Positions 42,536 to 55,100 of a stretch of 64,000 nucleotides of DNA are shown in pieces (the first letter of the stretch is position 1; the number at the start of each line of letters is the position of its first letter). The stretch lies in assembly GCA_964019335.1 (NCBI GenBank), contig OZ025723.1, positions 1-64,000 on the forward strand, read 5' to 3'. Under the pieces are notes generated by a model, which saw only the letters and a program-made list of their open reading frames with translations, was not told the DNA's origin and did not search any database. The position numbers and the translations under genes were made by a program. The DNA comes from Diplonema japonicum (taxonomy: Eukaryota; Euglenozoa; Diplonemea; Diplonemida; Diplonemidae).

Positions 42536-45500
42536 AAGAGAAGGAGCTGATCTCACATATCGAAGCCCAACTGAAGACGCTTGAACTTCTGCGAGATACA
42601 TTACGGAGCAATGCTCAGCACGAGAGGGTTGGGGGTGAGGTGGGACACAAGATACAAGAAGACAAGGAAGACGGCAGTGCGGGAGTAACACCCGAGTCGC
42701 CCACCAGGAGCTCGATTAGTGACGCTTGGAGTGATGAGGAGGCCCTCACGCCAAAGAGTTGTACTTCTCCCATTCTCGCAACTTTCGAGGCGCCCCCCGC
42801 GGCCTCTGGGGTAGATCCTTTACAGGCATCTGTCTCAAGACTGAAGAGAGCGGCCGATGCTGAACAGGTGTACCAAGCATCTCTCAAGGGTTCAGAGCGT
42901 GCCCAGGAAGAGCTCGACATCTTGAAGGCAAAGGAGTTCGAACGAAAAACACGTGTTGCAGAGAAACAGAAACAGCGCGATCGCGAGTTCACTCTGAAGA
43001 AAGACACGATCGAAAAGACCAACCTGAATAGATTGAGAGCCGAAGAGCAGCGCCGCCAAGAAGAGCTTCAAAAACGCAACAAGATGGCCGCACTGCTGCG
43101 CGAAGCGTCCCTTCAGGAAATGGAATCTCAAAAAAACGAGGAGCAGAAGTTGCGAACAGCACTGCGCAAGGCAGTGGACGAGAGAAAGGCGTCCTTCATG
43201 TCACACGAGCGGAAAAAGGAAAAAGAACGGGCCATGCTTAACCAGCTGGAATTCAACAGGAGGGCGGAGCAGCTTGAGGAGAAAAAAAAAGCCAAGTCTG
43301 TACAAGAGCAGCAAGAACGACGCCTCAAGGAAGCTGCGAGACAACAGGTGAAGGCAGCTGCTCAAGTACCACCGGCACCGCCTCCCCCCTCTCCGCCTCC
43401 TCCTCCGTCACCGCCACCGCAGCCAGCTTCCCGTAAGACGAAGAAGAAGCATAGCCAACAGGACGAAGCTGCCAATAAGTCGCAATCCCAGTTCGGGGCA
43501 CAACACCTGCGTACAAGGTTCAGGATGCTGTCCACCGACATGGAGCCTCCAGAAACTCCCGCTGCTTCTGCCACTACTTCAGCGATGCCAGCACCTGCTC
43601 CAGCTGCAGCTGCAGCGCCGTCCAATTTTTCTTCTTCAGCACCTCCTCCTCGTGCAGCTCCTGTCCCTGCCCCAGCTGCGAAGGTTTCAGTCAGCATCTC
43701 TGCTCCTGTTCCTGCCCCCACTCAAGCAACTACAACACCGCCTGCTGTCGCAGCGTGCACGGCTGTTTCGTTAATACTGCAATATAGTTATGTGTCTCTC
43801 CACTGTGCACCCGATCCCTCGGGGGCTGAAGGAGGAAGACCTAAACGTAAACCTAGTACTGTGACGGCACTGCGAGATGCGGTCAAGAATACAGCACCCA
43901 CCGCATCCGCCATGTCGAGGCATGACAGCCTTACACAGAAGCTTGCAGCGCAGCGAGAGCGCGAGGAAGAGGCTGCTCGTTTGACAAACGAACAAGTAAT
44001 ACAGCTGCGCGAGAGCGCAAACGTATCGTACAAGAGTGGGAGGTACAACGAGTCTGTTGGTCTGTACACGAAGGCCATGCAGGCGAACAACAAGTCGGCC
44101 ATACTGTACTTAAACAGGTCAGCTGCGTATCTGATGCTTGGGAAGTACAAGGAGGCTCTCAACGACGCGTCGCAGGCCAATGACTTAGAGGTATGCAGCA
44201 CAGCACGGATAACGGCGACACCCACACAGCCTGATAACGCAAAATCGACATTCAGAATGGCGAAACTGCACCTGATGCTTGGGAACCCACAAGCGGCACG
44301 GGCCCTTTACAACGCAGGGCAGCGAATACCGTCAGGGGTGGCTATGAAGGATAGCATCCAGCACGAGGTATGCTACAAGTAAGAAAAAGAAATAAACAAT
44401 CCACAGTTGCGGTGTTTGGAGACCGTGGAAGTGTGCCTGAAGCACCGCGACCAGCAGAACTGGAAGCAGGCATCCAGAGCGGCTGAGACGGCAAACGGGC
44501 TGATACCGTGCTTGTTTTTCCAGCAACTGCAAGGTGAGGCGCTGATCATGGTGGACCCGAAGGAAGCGCTGAAGCTGCTGAACGGGCTGGCAGCTGCCAA
44601 CCCAGCAGTGGCTGACATGCACCACCTGAGGGCGAAGGCCTTGTTCTACACGGCTCACGACAAGCTGTCAACAAACACAGCGTTGCAATACTTAACTAAG
44701 GCGTTGAGCTTGCTGCCTTCACACGCGAAGGCAAGATCGCTTCAGATGGTTATCAGCAGCTTTGAGAAGTTGCGTGATGAAGGCAACAAAGCATTCACTG
44801 AACACAGGTGGCAAGATGCACAGACAGCATACACCAAGGCACTAGCTCTCGACACGTTCAACCATAACTTGAAGTCGGTGATCCTCCTCAATCGTGCTGC
44901 GGTCCACTTGCAGCAAGGGCTCATCGAGCCTGCTCTTGAAGACTGCACTGCCTCCATTTTGTACGACGGCAACAACCACAAGGCGTACTTCCGCAGGTCG
45001 AAATGCCACAACCAGCAAGGCAACATTTTGTCAGAGATTAAGGACCTTAAATCTGCTTTGAAGCTCCAAAAGTGTGCTGAATACACAGACAGGCTGAAGC
45101 TGGCAGAAGCTACGTTCACTCAGAAGTACACAGCAGCCTCCGAAGAGGGAACGGCATCTGCAGAGAGCTTTTTTTGCAGGGGGAAGAATTCGTTTGGCGG
45201 GAGGTCACAGTTTGAGGCTGCTGACAATGTGGAGAAGGAACCAGTGAAGCAGCCACAAGCGAAAAAGCCGAAAAAAACGACCGCAAGAAGTGCGTCGCCA
45301 GGTGGCGCTCCGTCTCCGACCAGGGAGCGCTCCTCAAGCATGCCGAAGAGCAGCACATCGCATGGCTACAAGAAGCCGACGCACCCATTCTTCCAGAAGA
45401 AAGGCTTCGAGTTTAAAGGGTTCAAGGCATACGGGCAGGGCACGTTTAAAGGTGCTGCAGGGACACCTCCAAAGAGCCACAACTCACGACCAAAGTCAGC

Positions 45501-45759
45501 TCCGCAACGAAGGCAAAATCAAGCTGGAAGCGGCTCGTATTATGACGCGCTGAACGTGCCTTCTACCGTCAGCTCCAGTGCGCTGAAGGTTGCATACCAC
45601 AAGGCTGCGATGAAGTGGCATCCCGACAAATGGGTCTCCGCAACACCTGAAGAAATAAAGCATGCTGAACTCAAGTTCAAGGACCTCGGGCAGGCATACG
45701 CCACACTGCGTGACGACAGCAAACGGCGTGCCTACGACCTCGCTGTGCGCACCCACTAG
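42532..45759 (+). CDS. TPR and C-terminal J-domain co-chaperone (DNAJC7-like) with long coiled-coil N-terminus
   Basis: CDS join(42532-44190, 44230-44367, 44407-45759), 1049 residues. Both introns are 39 nt (GTATGC..CACAG). The first is a multiple of three and stop-free, so it hides in the raw frame; removing it restores the TPR pattern NDLEPDNAKSTFRMAKLHLM. The order is a Lys/Glu coiled coil (about 105-285), Pro/Ala-rich linkers (about 285-430), TPRs in two blocks (QLRESANVSYKSGRYNES, KLRDEGNKAFTEHRWQDA), a Ser/Pro linker, and a C-terminal J domain with HPD (KWHPDKW) that would stimulate Hsp70 ATPase. DNAJC7 links Hsp70 and Hsp90 clients. The long coiled coil is not usual for that family. 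The start is preceded by a tiny uORF. Confidence 0.9.
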
Positions 45760-46014
45760 AAAAAGAAAAAGTAAAGAGAGAATCCCTGAATTCGTTATGT
45801 TACCTCCCCCCAGCTCATGTTACCCATTGCATAAATGGTGAGTACGCCCCCTTTTTTCCCCTTTTTTTTCTTGTTCCGTTTCAATGTGTTTAAGTAAAGG
45901 CAACCAGTACATATCCCCCTCTCCTTGTTACAGTCGTTTTCCCCGTAGTTCCAGATTATTTGTTTTCATTTATTTTTTCGTTTCTGGTTGTGACGGCAAC
46001 ACCACTCCACAGGG
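45760..46014. other. Short intergenic with pyrimidine tract
   Basis: T/C-rich blocks (45850-45880, 45925-45990) lead to the acceptor CTCCACAG (46005-46012). No gene is seen. Confidence 0.6.
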
Positions 46015-49000
46015 ATGACCACGTGCATCGAGCAGATCGCGATCTCCGGGATCAGATCGTTCAACCCTGATGTGTCGCAACGACAAGGGATAAGGTTCCA
46101 GAAGCCTGTGACGATCATCCTAGGTCCGAACGGGAGTGGGAAGACGACCGTGATCGAAGCACTAAGGAACGCCTGCACAGGGGAAGTGCCCACAAACACA
46201 GGGAAAGGGGCAGCCTTCATACATGATCCCAAGATAGCAGGGGAGACCGAAGTGAAGGCGCAGATCAAGCTGCAATTCAGGACAGCGACAGACCAACAGA
46301 TGCTGATCGGGAGGAGCTACCAGCTGACACAACTAGCAAACAAGCAGAAGTTCGAGACGCTAGACGTGTCACTACAGACCCGCGACCCAAAGACAGGCAA
46401 GGTGGTGTCGCAGTCCTACAAGTGCTCCGACATAGACAAACTGGTGCCCGACCTCCTCGGGATCTCTAAGCCCATCCTCGACAACGTCATCTTTCTCCAC
46501 CAAGACGACACCAACTGGCCCCTAGCCGAGGCGGCAAAGCTGAAGAAGAAATTCGACGACATTTTCAGTTCAACACGCTACACCAAAGCCCTTGAAGAGA
46601 TCAGGAAGGTTATGAAGGAGAACAAAGAGAAGATCAAGGAGCACACCGCCAACCTCGCTGTCTTCAAGGAGAAGCGTGGCGTCGCGCACCAGTTGCGCTC
46701 TCAGATAGACGACACGCAGAAAAGGATACAAACGGCCAACGAGCACATGAAGTCCATCGATGTGAAGATCGATAAGGTGCAGGCACAAATCGAGGCGACG
46801 GGGAAGCAAGCCGACGAGATCCAGCAGCTGGAGAGCGACACCATCAGACTGCAGGGCACCGTGGAGGCGTTGGTGCAGCAGCGTGAGGTGATGGGCAGGG
46901 CGTTGCAAGTCATCAGCGAAGAAAGCGACGACAAACTGCAGCAAGCTCTTGAAAAGTTCGATAAACTTTTCACCGAGCTGCGCAACGCAGCTGCAACATG
47001 CGAAGGGCAGCTAAAGGGGCTGCACACCGACGCAAAGAAGGACGAAGAAATCGTCATGAAGCTGAAGAGCGAAAAGGAGTTCCTCGTAGCGCAGGGCCAC
47101 GAACATCAAAGGAAAATCCAGAACCTGCAGTACATCATGGCTGAAGCATCGCGTGTGCATAGCATAGCAATGCCTACTGTGAGCGAAGATAAAATGGACG
47201 AGAGGGAGATTATCAGATTCTTTGACACTTTCAAGACTAAAGTAGAAGGTTTGAAAAGCAAGAGAGAAGCTGTTCGCACGGAGATACGAAGGACGCAGGA
47301 GGACATAGAAAAGATGATATCTGAAGCCAGGCAAAAGAGGGACCACTTGGTTGCCAGCCAGCGTGCCATCGACACGCAAAACGAGACGAGTAGGCCCAAG
47401 CTGCGTGACCTCAAGGACAGGTTCAACATGCTCTCTGCTGCGGAGCAAGAGTTGGAGGACGCGAAGAAGAGGCACTCGGAGCTGGAGAAGGAATACGTAG
47501 AAGGCCAGAAGCACGACAGTGAGACGTCTGCAAATTTGAACAAGCTTCGTGATGAACACCACGAACTGCAGAAGAGCTCAGATACCTTGAAGCTTGAGGC
47601 ACGCTCTAGACGGGACGAGCAGGAGGCGGCACACAAACTCAAAATGCTCCGTGATGAAAAGAATAAGAAGAAAAAAGAAGAAGGTACTACTTTAGCTACC
47701 GCAAAAAAAAGGGGGGGACACCCACTACAGGCACAATGCGGACGGAACTGGAGACGCGCTTCACGCAAGTCGTCGGGAGGAAGATCTCAGCCAATGTATG
47801 AAATATGGGGCGAGGCGAGGATAACACATAAACACAGTACTACGAAGATGTGAACCAGTGCATCGAATCGAAGAAGGCATTGATTGCAAAATCGCAGAAA
47901 CAAGTTACACAAGCTGACAGAGAGGTTGCTGTTGCCAGACAGCAGATAGACCAAACAGTTATGCAAACCAAGAGGTTGAAGCAGGACGTGGCAAACAAAG
48001 AGAACCAGTACTCTGAGCTTGTGAAGGAGTACAACAAACCGCTTCCGGAGCTTCTCACGAAAGCTGAGGCGAAGGAGGAGAAGGACAGGAAGACGGTGGC
48101 GACAATGAAAGCGCTGCAGATGTGCCATGACAACTTCACACAGCAGGCGGAGGAAGAAGAATGCTGCCCTATATGCGCCAGGGGCATGAACGAGTCGGAG
48201 CTGAGTGTCATGACGAAGCACGTGCGTCAAAAACTGCAAGACGTTCCTGCAACCATTGCCAAGAAGGAGGAGGCCCTTGCTAAAACACAGCAGCTTGTGA
48301 AAAAGGTACGCGGACTGCTCCCAGTCCACGGGGACGTGACCCGTATGCAGAAGGAGATCTGCGAAGTCGAGAAAAAGCTGGCGGAGCACAACGACACATA
48401 CGACACGCAGCTTGAAGCGCTGAAGGACCTCACTGCAAAGATGGAAGCCCTCAAGTTTGAAGAAAGGGAATTCCACGACATGCAGAAAGGAGCCGAGAAG
48501 ATAAAGGAAACACACGTGTCAGTCGTGAAGCTGGTAGAAGCGATCACACTAGAAGAGGAGAAGATCGCCGCTCAGTACGGCGGAGGGGTACGCCCTCTGG
48601 ATCTTGTACTGAAAGACATCAACAACATCCAAGAGAAGATGGATTCCATTATCAAGACTCAACAGGAGCTCATGCGCAACGCGGAGGAGAAGCGCAAGGT
48701 AAACACCAACGTGCTGCACCAGCTGCAAAAACAAGCGTCGGCAATGACAAGCAAAAGCAACCAAGTAGAGGAAAGGGGTCGCTTGAAGCTGGAGTACGAA
48801 AGAGTGCTTGAAGATTACAAGAAGGGCAACGCAGAGATCGCTGAGATAAAAGCAAAACTACCTGTGATGGAGGAGCAGCTTGGCAAGTATGAGAGCGACC
48901 TGAAGCGCCAGAGGGAGGCAGGCGATGCCTCGGAGAAAGAGATCACGCAGCAGGTAGAGCAGCACCAGAATGACCTGTCGAGAATCTCAGCACACGTTAC

Positions 49001-50051
49001 TGATATCAAGGCATATATGGAAGACAAGAAAGGCGAGAGGACGGAGGCCATTCTTGGTAAGCTTATCAAACTGGACGACAGTCAGAAAGAGAAGCAGCAT
49101 CGCATTGATGTCACAGAGCAAAAGCTTTCAGAACTGAACAAGAAGGTCAACCAGCAGGATGTCACACGCAGAGAGTTAGAGGCAAACGTACAATACAGGG
49201 AAAAGTGCAACGAGGTGAAGCGATCCGAGCAGAAGCTGCAGAAGCTGAAGCAAATCATCCGTGAGCGGACCAAGGGACACGACGGTGTGTGGCTGTCGCT
49301 TGATAAACTTCGCGAGGAAAAAGGAAGCTTTGACAAAGAGAAGGCTACCTTTGCAGGACAGGCGCAGGCGAATGAAACGCTTCTCAGGGAGAAGCAGAAG
49401 GAGCTGTTCGGTACGAAATACGATAGGATCGACGAGAGGTACAACAGCACTTTGATCCGATTGGCCACGGCGCAGTTAACGGACGAGGACCTGGCGAAGT
49501 ACAGTGTGGCTCTGGACAGTGCGCTGATGCGGTACCACGATGAAAAGATCAAAGAGATCAACGAGATCATCAAAGACTTGTGGATGCGCACCTACAGAGG
49601 GCAGGACATCGACTACATCGAACTGCGCAGCGACGTGGAGGTCTCGACAGCGAGAAGCAGGAACTACAACTACAGGGTGGTGATGGTGAAGGGAGGAACA
49701 CAGTTGGACATGAGGGGCAGGTGCAGTGCCGGTCAAAAGGTTTTAGCCTCCTTGGTGGTACGACTGGCATTAAGTCAGGCGTTCTGTTGCGACTGTGGTA
49801 TCCTCGCACTGGACGAGCCGACCACGAACCTCGACGTAGAGAACATTGACTCGCTTGCCTATGCTCTGACAGAGATCATTGAAACCAGGAGAGGGCAGTC
49901 CAACTTCCAGCTCATCATCATCACGCACGACGAGCAATTCGTGCGGCGCATCGGGAACGCCTGTGGCACTGAGACGGTGTACCACATCAGCAAAGACATC
50001 GAAGGGTCCTACTCCACCATCGTGGAGCGCAGCTTTACCGAGATGATGTAA
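46015..50051 (+). CDS. RAD50: RAD50, SMC-like DNA repair ATPase, two introns
   Basis: CDS join(46015-47683, 47731-47795, 47838-50051), 1315 residues, the usual Rad50 length. The introns are 47 nt (GTACTA..CTACAG) and 42 nt (GTATGA..ACACAG). A 65-nt exon between them encodes ETRFTQVVGRKISAN. Walker A is GPNGSGKT (37-44). VIFLHQDDTNWPL follows in the N-lobe. The long coiled coil holds the zinc hook CPIC (about 688-691). The C-lobe has the ABC signature CSAGQKVLASL and Walker B ILALDEPTTNLD (about 1233-1244), with the switch His in THDEQF. It works with Mre11 in double-strand break processing and telomere maintenance. Mre11 is not in the window. The acceptor is 2 nt before the ATG. Confidence 0.97.
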
Positions 50052-50164
50052 ACAAGCTCACTTTCCCTTGCGGTCTCCACCGCATTTTTTATCTCATCTA
50101 TCTTGTGGGATACCACATTTCATTTCTCCAATATTGCAACCAGTTGAACGCACTCAAGGTCATC

Positions 50165-51142
50165 ATGGGACACGAGCCGGTGGATGCGGTTAAGGAAGGG
50201 CGCGATGGATGGAAGGAGAGGCGAGACCTACTAAACATGTTCAAAGCAAAGGCGGTAGCGGCAATCAGGACGGAGGCCAAGGGCGAGGGTGTGGTTGCCC
50301 TGAGGGGGCTTGAGAAGGATGAGACGGTGCTTGTAGAACGCGCGGTGTCGAGCACGTGCGACATGCCACTGCCGAAGTACGATGCGTACTGCGCGCACTG
50401 TGGGGAAAAGGATATCAACCAAGCAGCTGCCTTGCAGTGCAAAGATTGTGGCGTGGTGTTTTGTGGTGCCGAGTGCAACGAGGCCTCAGGCACCTGGCAC
50501 CACAGCGGCACCCTTGGGCTATGCAGCAAGGACCTCACAGCACTACTGCACCAGCTGTCAGACCAACTGAAACAAGCCTATTACGCAGCACTGTTGGGAG
50601 CGCCACAGGACGTGGAAGAGGGGTCCATGGGTGCCGAGGAGCTTAAGATCATTCTACAGGTGTTTACCGACTGTATCCTGACAATGAAGTTGGTGTCTAC
50701 TCTGCATGGGATCGATGTGCTGCCAAAGGGGCTGGACACGTGGACACGAGGTCTCAGTGAGGAACAAAAGGAGAGGGGGGAGGCTATCATTGGGAACTTT
50801 CTGTCGAACATCGGCGACTGTGTACAGGGGTTCGACGAGGCGACCTTCATGAAGGCTTACGACGTGTGCGTCACGAACTCCTGGCCTGGGAATTCATCGA
50901 GACACCTATTTGCTGCACACTCGCTGCTGAACCACGCCTGTACACCGAACACGGTCTGCTCCATGATGCCCAAGGCCACCCTAAGAGTGAGCACTCTGGG
51001 GGCACTGCCCTCTGGAGCTGAGCTGTGCATCGACTACACTGATGGCAAGCCACCAAAAAGTTTATCAGAAGAGGAACGAGACGAGCTGGAGGCGCAGTGG
51101 GGGCACCCATGCCTGTGTGCAGAGTGTGCGAAGAGCGAGTAG
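50165..51142 (+). CDS. SMYD-like SET domain protein with MYND-type zinc finger
   Basis: This protein of 325 residues has the split SET layout of SMYD proteins. GEGVVALRGLEKDETVLVE is the N-SET part. A Cys-rich MYND-like insert follows (YCAHCG, LQCKDCG, VFCGAEC, TWHH). The C-SET part has LLNHACTPNTVC (NHxCxPN, SAM site) and ELCIDYTDG with the catalytic-type Tyr, then a post-SET CLCAEC. It should transfer methyl groups to protein Lys, histone or not. The frame is open from 50105 without ATG. The ATG at 50165 is 21 nt after an ACCAG acceptor (50142-50143). Only 50 nt separate its stop from the next ATG. Confidence 0.9.
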   Translation: MGHEPVDAVKEGRDGWKERRDLLNMFKAKAVAAIRTEAKGEGVVALRGLEKDETVLVERAVSSTCDMPLPKYDAYCAHCGEKDINQAAALQCKDCGVVFCGAECNEASGTWHHSGTLGLCSKDLTALLHQLSDQLKQAYYAALLGAPQDVEEGSMGAEELKIILQVFTDCILTMKLVSTLHGIDVLPKGLDTWTRGLSEEQKERGEAIIGNFLSNIGDCVQGFDEATFMKAYDVCVTNSWPGNSSRHLFAAHSLLNHACTPNTVCSMMPKATLRVSTLGALPSGAELCIDYTDGKPPKSLSEEERDELEAQWGHPCLCAECAKSE

Positions 51143-51192
51143 AAGCTGGTTTATTGACACTTCCCTCAACCAACAGCACCGCAGGACTTAAG

Positions 51193-51855
51193 ATGGACGA
51201 TGACCGGTCTACGTACTCGAGGAGGAGCAAGCGGAGCTTAAAGAGCAAGGCGTCTTTCTCGTCTGCGCACAGCAGGGCGAGCAGGGCAGCTAGTACGGCA
51301 AGCACCTCGCGCGGCGTGAGAGAAGTGGAGATGAGGCAGAAGCTGGCAGCGTTGCAAAGGAAACACGTGGAGCTGGCAAGGCAGCAGGAAGTGTATGAGA
51401 AGAAGATCGCAATGTTGGGCCACAACTACAAGGTGGTCGAACATGACTGTGAGATAGAGGCGAAAAATGTTCAAAAGGAGATGCAAGTCATGGAAGCTGA
51501 ACTGGAGAAGGACAAGCTTGTTTCTATCAGCAAAAGAGAAGAGTTGAATGCCTGCGCAACACGAATCATGGAGCTGCGCAAGCAATTCCTAGTCTGCTGC
51601 ACAATGGCGTCGTATAACTTTGTCCCTGCTGAGAAGTCTAGCGAGACCAAGATCGACATCTCTGAGATCCGCACACTCGCCAAAAAGCGCTCCACCATCG
51701 GGGAAGTACCTCCTGAGCCCTCTCCTCTGGCCCTGGCCCTTCGCAAGCATGTCGAGCTCCTTGCCGCAGACATCAAGGATCTTGAGGCAGGGCTCGACGT
51801 GCCTGACAGGCTCATCCCCTCCACACCGGAGCCGGTGGATGATATCATCTTATGA
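51193..51855 (+). CDS. Coiled-coil protein of unknown function, 220 aa
   Basis: The N-terminus is Ser/Arg-rich (DDDRSTYSRRSKRSLKSKA). A single long coiled coil follows (about residues 45-135, KLAALQRKHVELARQQ), then a loop and a second helix near the end (ALALRKHVELLAADIKDL), with an acidic tail (PEPVDDIIL). I recognise no family. The ATG follows the acceptor CGCAG (51183-51184) by 8 nt. The in-frame ATG at 51097 lies inside the SMYD gene and upstream of the acceptor, so it is not used. Confidence 0.8.
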   Translation: MDDDRSTYSRRSKRSLKSKASFSSAHSRASRAASTASTSRGVREVEMRQKLAALQRKHVELARQQEVYEKKIAMLGHNYKVVEHDCEIEAKNVQKEMQVMEAELEKDKLVSISKREELNACATRIMELRKQFLVCCTMASYNFVPAEKSSETKIDISEIRTLAKKRSTIGEVPPEPSPLALALRKHVELLAADIKDLEAGLDVPDRLIPSTPEPVDDIIL

Positions 51856-52130
51856 TGGCCCCCTTTACAGAGGGCCATTTAACGTGTTAGAATTAATGTT
51901 AAGTTCTGTTTTCTTTTTCTTCTTCTCGTTCTTTTCGACATATATTAACACCCCCTCGAAGAGCAGAGGATTTGAAAAAGAGAAAAATGCCGAGAAGCTG
52001 CTAAAACAAAAGGAAAAAAAAGGAAAGAGAAATCGGGTAACCAAATAAGCAAAACCAAAAAAAAAAAAAAAAAAGCAACAACAAAACTTCAAAAAGTGGA
52101 AACAACAAAACCAATAGTGCAGCCCACCTG

Positions 52131-55100
52131 ATGAGCGTTCTAGCTCCGGAGCGCGCGTACCAGAAGTTGGGGACGTCGCAAGTGCCATCCGAAAGACACT
52201 TCCGAGAGCTATGCAGCAATGGACTGTACTGCTTCGAGAACGTGGACAAGCTGAACAGAAAAGGAACGGGGAACAAAGCTGCGATTCTGGTCATAACTGG
52301 GAACATGGTGCTGCTGTGCACGAGGAAAGGGATTCTCATGAGGTCGCTCATGTTGCGGGACGTAGAGAAAGTTATGTACGCACAAGAGTCGAACGGGGTG
52401 AAGACTGCCATCATACCATTCAGGCACGTGAGGGACCCGGCCATGATGGTGCTGCTGTCAGGAGCGAACCCATTCCACCCCTTGAAAGTGCTAAGTTACG
52501 TAAGGCAAGTGCACAATGAAGAGCCGTTGAAAGAGGAGAAAGTCGGGGTAGCGTCACTACAGCGGCTTGCGTCGCAGATATCTTTCGAACGCCCAACAGA
52601 CTACATGAAGCCTACATGGGTGGAAAGGAAGCTTAGCGTTGAATCCGCAAGACGGCCGTCCATGCCGCCTGCAGCCAGCCCTATCTTGCCTGTCAACAAC
52701 CCAAGTGCTGCTGTCATGCCCAGGACATTCAAGATCGTCCTTCCTGACAGCTCCACAAGTGTCGGGTTGTCCTTCAGTGTGGCAGGGGGCGTCGTCAAGA
52801 CCACCGCCTGCGAACCGGGCAGCCCTGCCAGTAAGGCAGAGCTGGGCCCAGGTTACATCGTCACCAAAATCAACAACTCTCCCATCAGTACCTACGAGGA
52901 TGTCACCTCCGCCATCACCTCTGCCAAGGCCATGGCATTCGCACCACCTATTACTATCTTCATGGATGCGTACAATCCGGACTGGGCCAACGAACCCGAC
53001 AAGGTCCAATCCTCTGCCTCCCTCCTCCCCCCCAACGACCATGCCAACAAGGCCATCGAGGAACGGGAGCGAGAAGTGGCCGAGAAAGAGAGGGAACTTG
53101 CTGAAAGGGAAGAAAAACTCGCCGTTGCCAGAGAAGCCGAGGAAGCCGCTGCGAGTGAATTACTAAGTGCCGACAAAGTGTACCCCAAGGACACCCTGAA
53201 GAACATCACGACGTTCACCTTCCCGTCGCCCGCAGTGATGCCCTCTGAATCATCGAACTTCGAAGAGTCCGACGAAGGCGAGCCGATCAACCACGCTATT
53301 GACAGGCAGATGAACATGCGGTCGGGACCGGCGATCCTCCCTCCACCGCAGAAGATTTCGTTTGAAGTGGACGACCAGATGGTGGAGTTCATCCCTGAAG
53401 GGCAGGGCATAGGGGAGTACTTGAATGGGGTGAAGATGGGTGTTGCCACTATGTTTGTTTGGGACCCAACAACGCGTTTGCTACACGACCAACGGGGGCA
53501 TGGTGGGACTGTGCCGAAGGACGCACGGCTGTTGGAAAAAATAGCTGCCTTTTGCGATGTGAACAATGTTCCGCTCGACATACAAGGCGAAGGGTTCACA
53601 GTGCAGTACTCCACGCACAGCGGGGACAACCTGCGGTACTGCGCAGACCTTGGCCGACTGGGAGAGTACGTTAACGGTAACAAGATAGGCTACGCAACAG
53701 AGCTAGTATACGACGAGTTCGACGGCACTGTCACCAACCAGGCAGGCTCAGGAGGACAGCTCCCGGAAGCGAACAAGATGGAGCTCCTGCAAAAAATTGC
53801 CAAGCTGTGCGATGCTTGCGATGTCCCCCACAACATCGAAACAGAAGCCATGCTCCTCAAAGAGGCACAGCAGCGCGAGCTGCAAGCTCTGCGTAAGACC
53901 AACGCCGAACTTAAAAAACAGTACATGATCGAGCTGGAGAAGGAGAACTGTGCCATCGAGTCGAAGGAGGTGACACGTATGGAGAACGAGAAGCTACGCG
54001 AGGAAACAGAAACGAAGGCGAAACAGCTTGAGGATCTGGAGAAGCAACTCAAGGATCGAGAGCAGGCGCTCAGTGATCGTGAAAAACGTGCCGAAGACGT
54101 GAAGAACAGTGCAGCATCCCTTTATAAGAAGCTGCACAACCAACTGCGGGACAGCACAGCCATCCCAGAGGACGAGGTGGTCGACACCATTGAGAACATC
54201 AAGAACAACTTCCACTGGTATGACGTGTGCGCCTACTTCCAAGAGGACGGGGGCGACCTGTCGACCGAGCTGCGTGGGCTGTCGGAGCCGACGGTGCGGA
54301 GAATCGAGAAAGTGCTTGAAGAAAAAGGGCTGCGCTTGAGGAAGGCTTCAAAAAGAGCAGATCGCAAGCAAACCTTAGACACCAAGCAAATGGCCCCTGG
54401 ACAGAAGATGCAAGGCAGGGCGGCGCCTTCGTCTTTCTACCCTATGCGTGACGAAGGTGTGAGCGAGTTTGCTGACGAGTCGCAATGGGCAGTGTCTGTC
54501 CCCAGTCCGCACGGGCAGCCTACCTTCCGCCGTACTCTGACACCAACTGTACCTCCTTATCCTATGGCGGCTCAGGTCTCTCAAGCTCCCTTGCGGCAGT
54601 CATGGAACCCTAACCCTGCTAACCTTTCAAACCCCGTTTTCAACAATACCCCCGCTGCCCCAGCTCCCACCCCACAGTACGCAGCAGCACCGCCTCCTCA
54701 GATGCTTCCCACACCCAGGTACATCCCAGAGGCAGTGGCCCCAACATTCACCAGCCCCGAGGTACAAGGCGGGCTGGACACCATGGTGCCCAACTTGACG
54801 AAGGGGAGTGCTTCAACCGACTGGACAGAGACCATCAAGCAGTTGGAAGAGGCACATGATAGGCTCAAGATGTCCGCATCTCCTCAGAGGGCACACGATG
54901 ATGAGGTGTGGGTTTCTTTTTTAATGTCCCCCTTATCTCTAAAACCCGTTTGGTCAATCCTGGACTTGCTCTCTTTAAGAGGAAAATTTCGATAAATCTT
55001 ACAAAAAAAAAAAGGAGGGAGTTGGCTGAAAAAAAAACTTCTAAAAAATTCTAGTGTTCAACCCCGCGGAAATTGGGGGGGGGAGGAAAAAAAAAAAGAA

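Noticed and set aside
43760-43793. Possible 33-nt in-frame intron (GTGCAC..TATAG) in the co-chaperone
   Set aside because: It lies in a low-complexity linker where no family motif can test it, and the donor is not of the usual GTATG kind.
47850-50051. Separate C-terminal RAD50 gene or split RAD50
   Set aside because: Two small introns with a 65-nt exon restore one protein of normal length and sequence.
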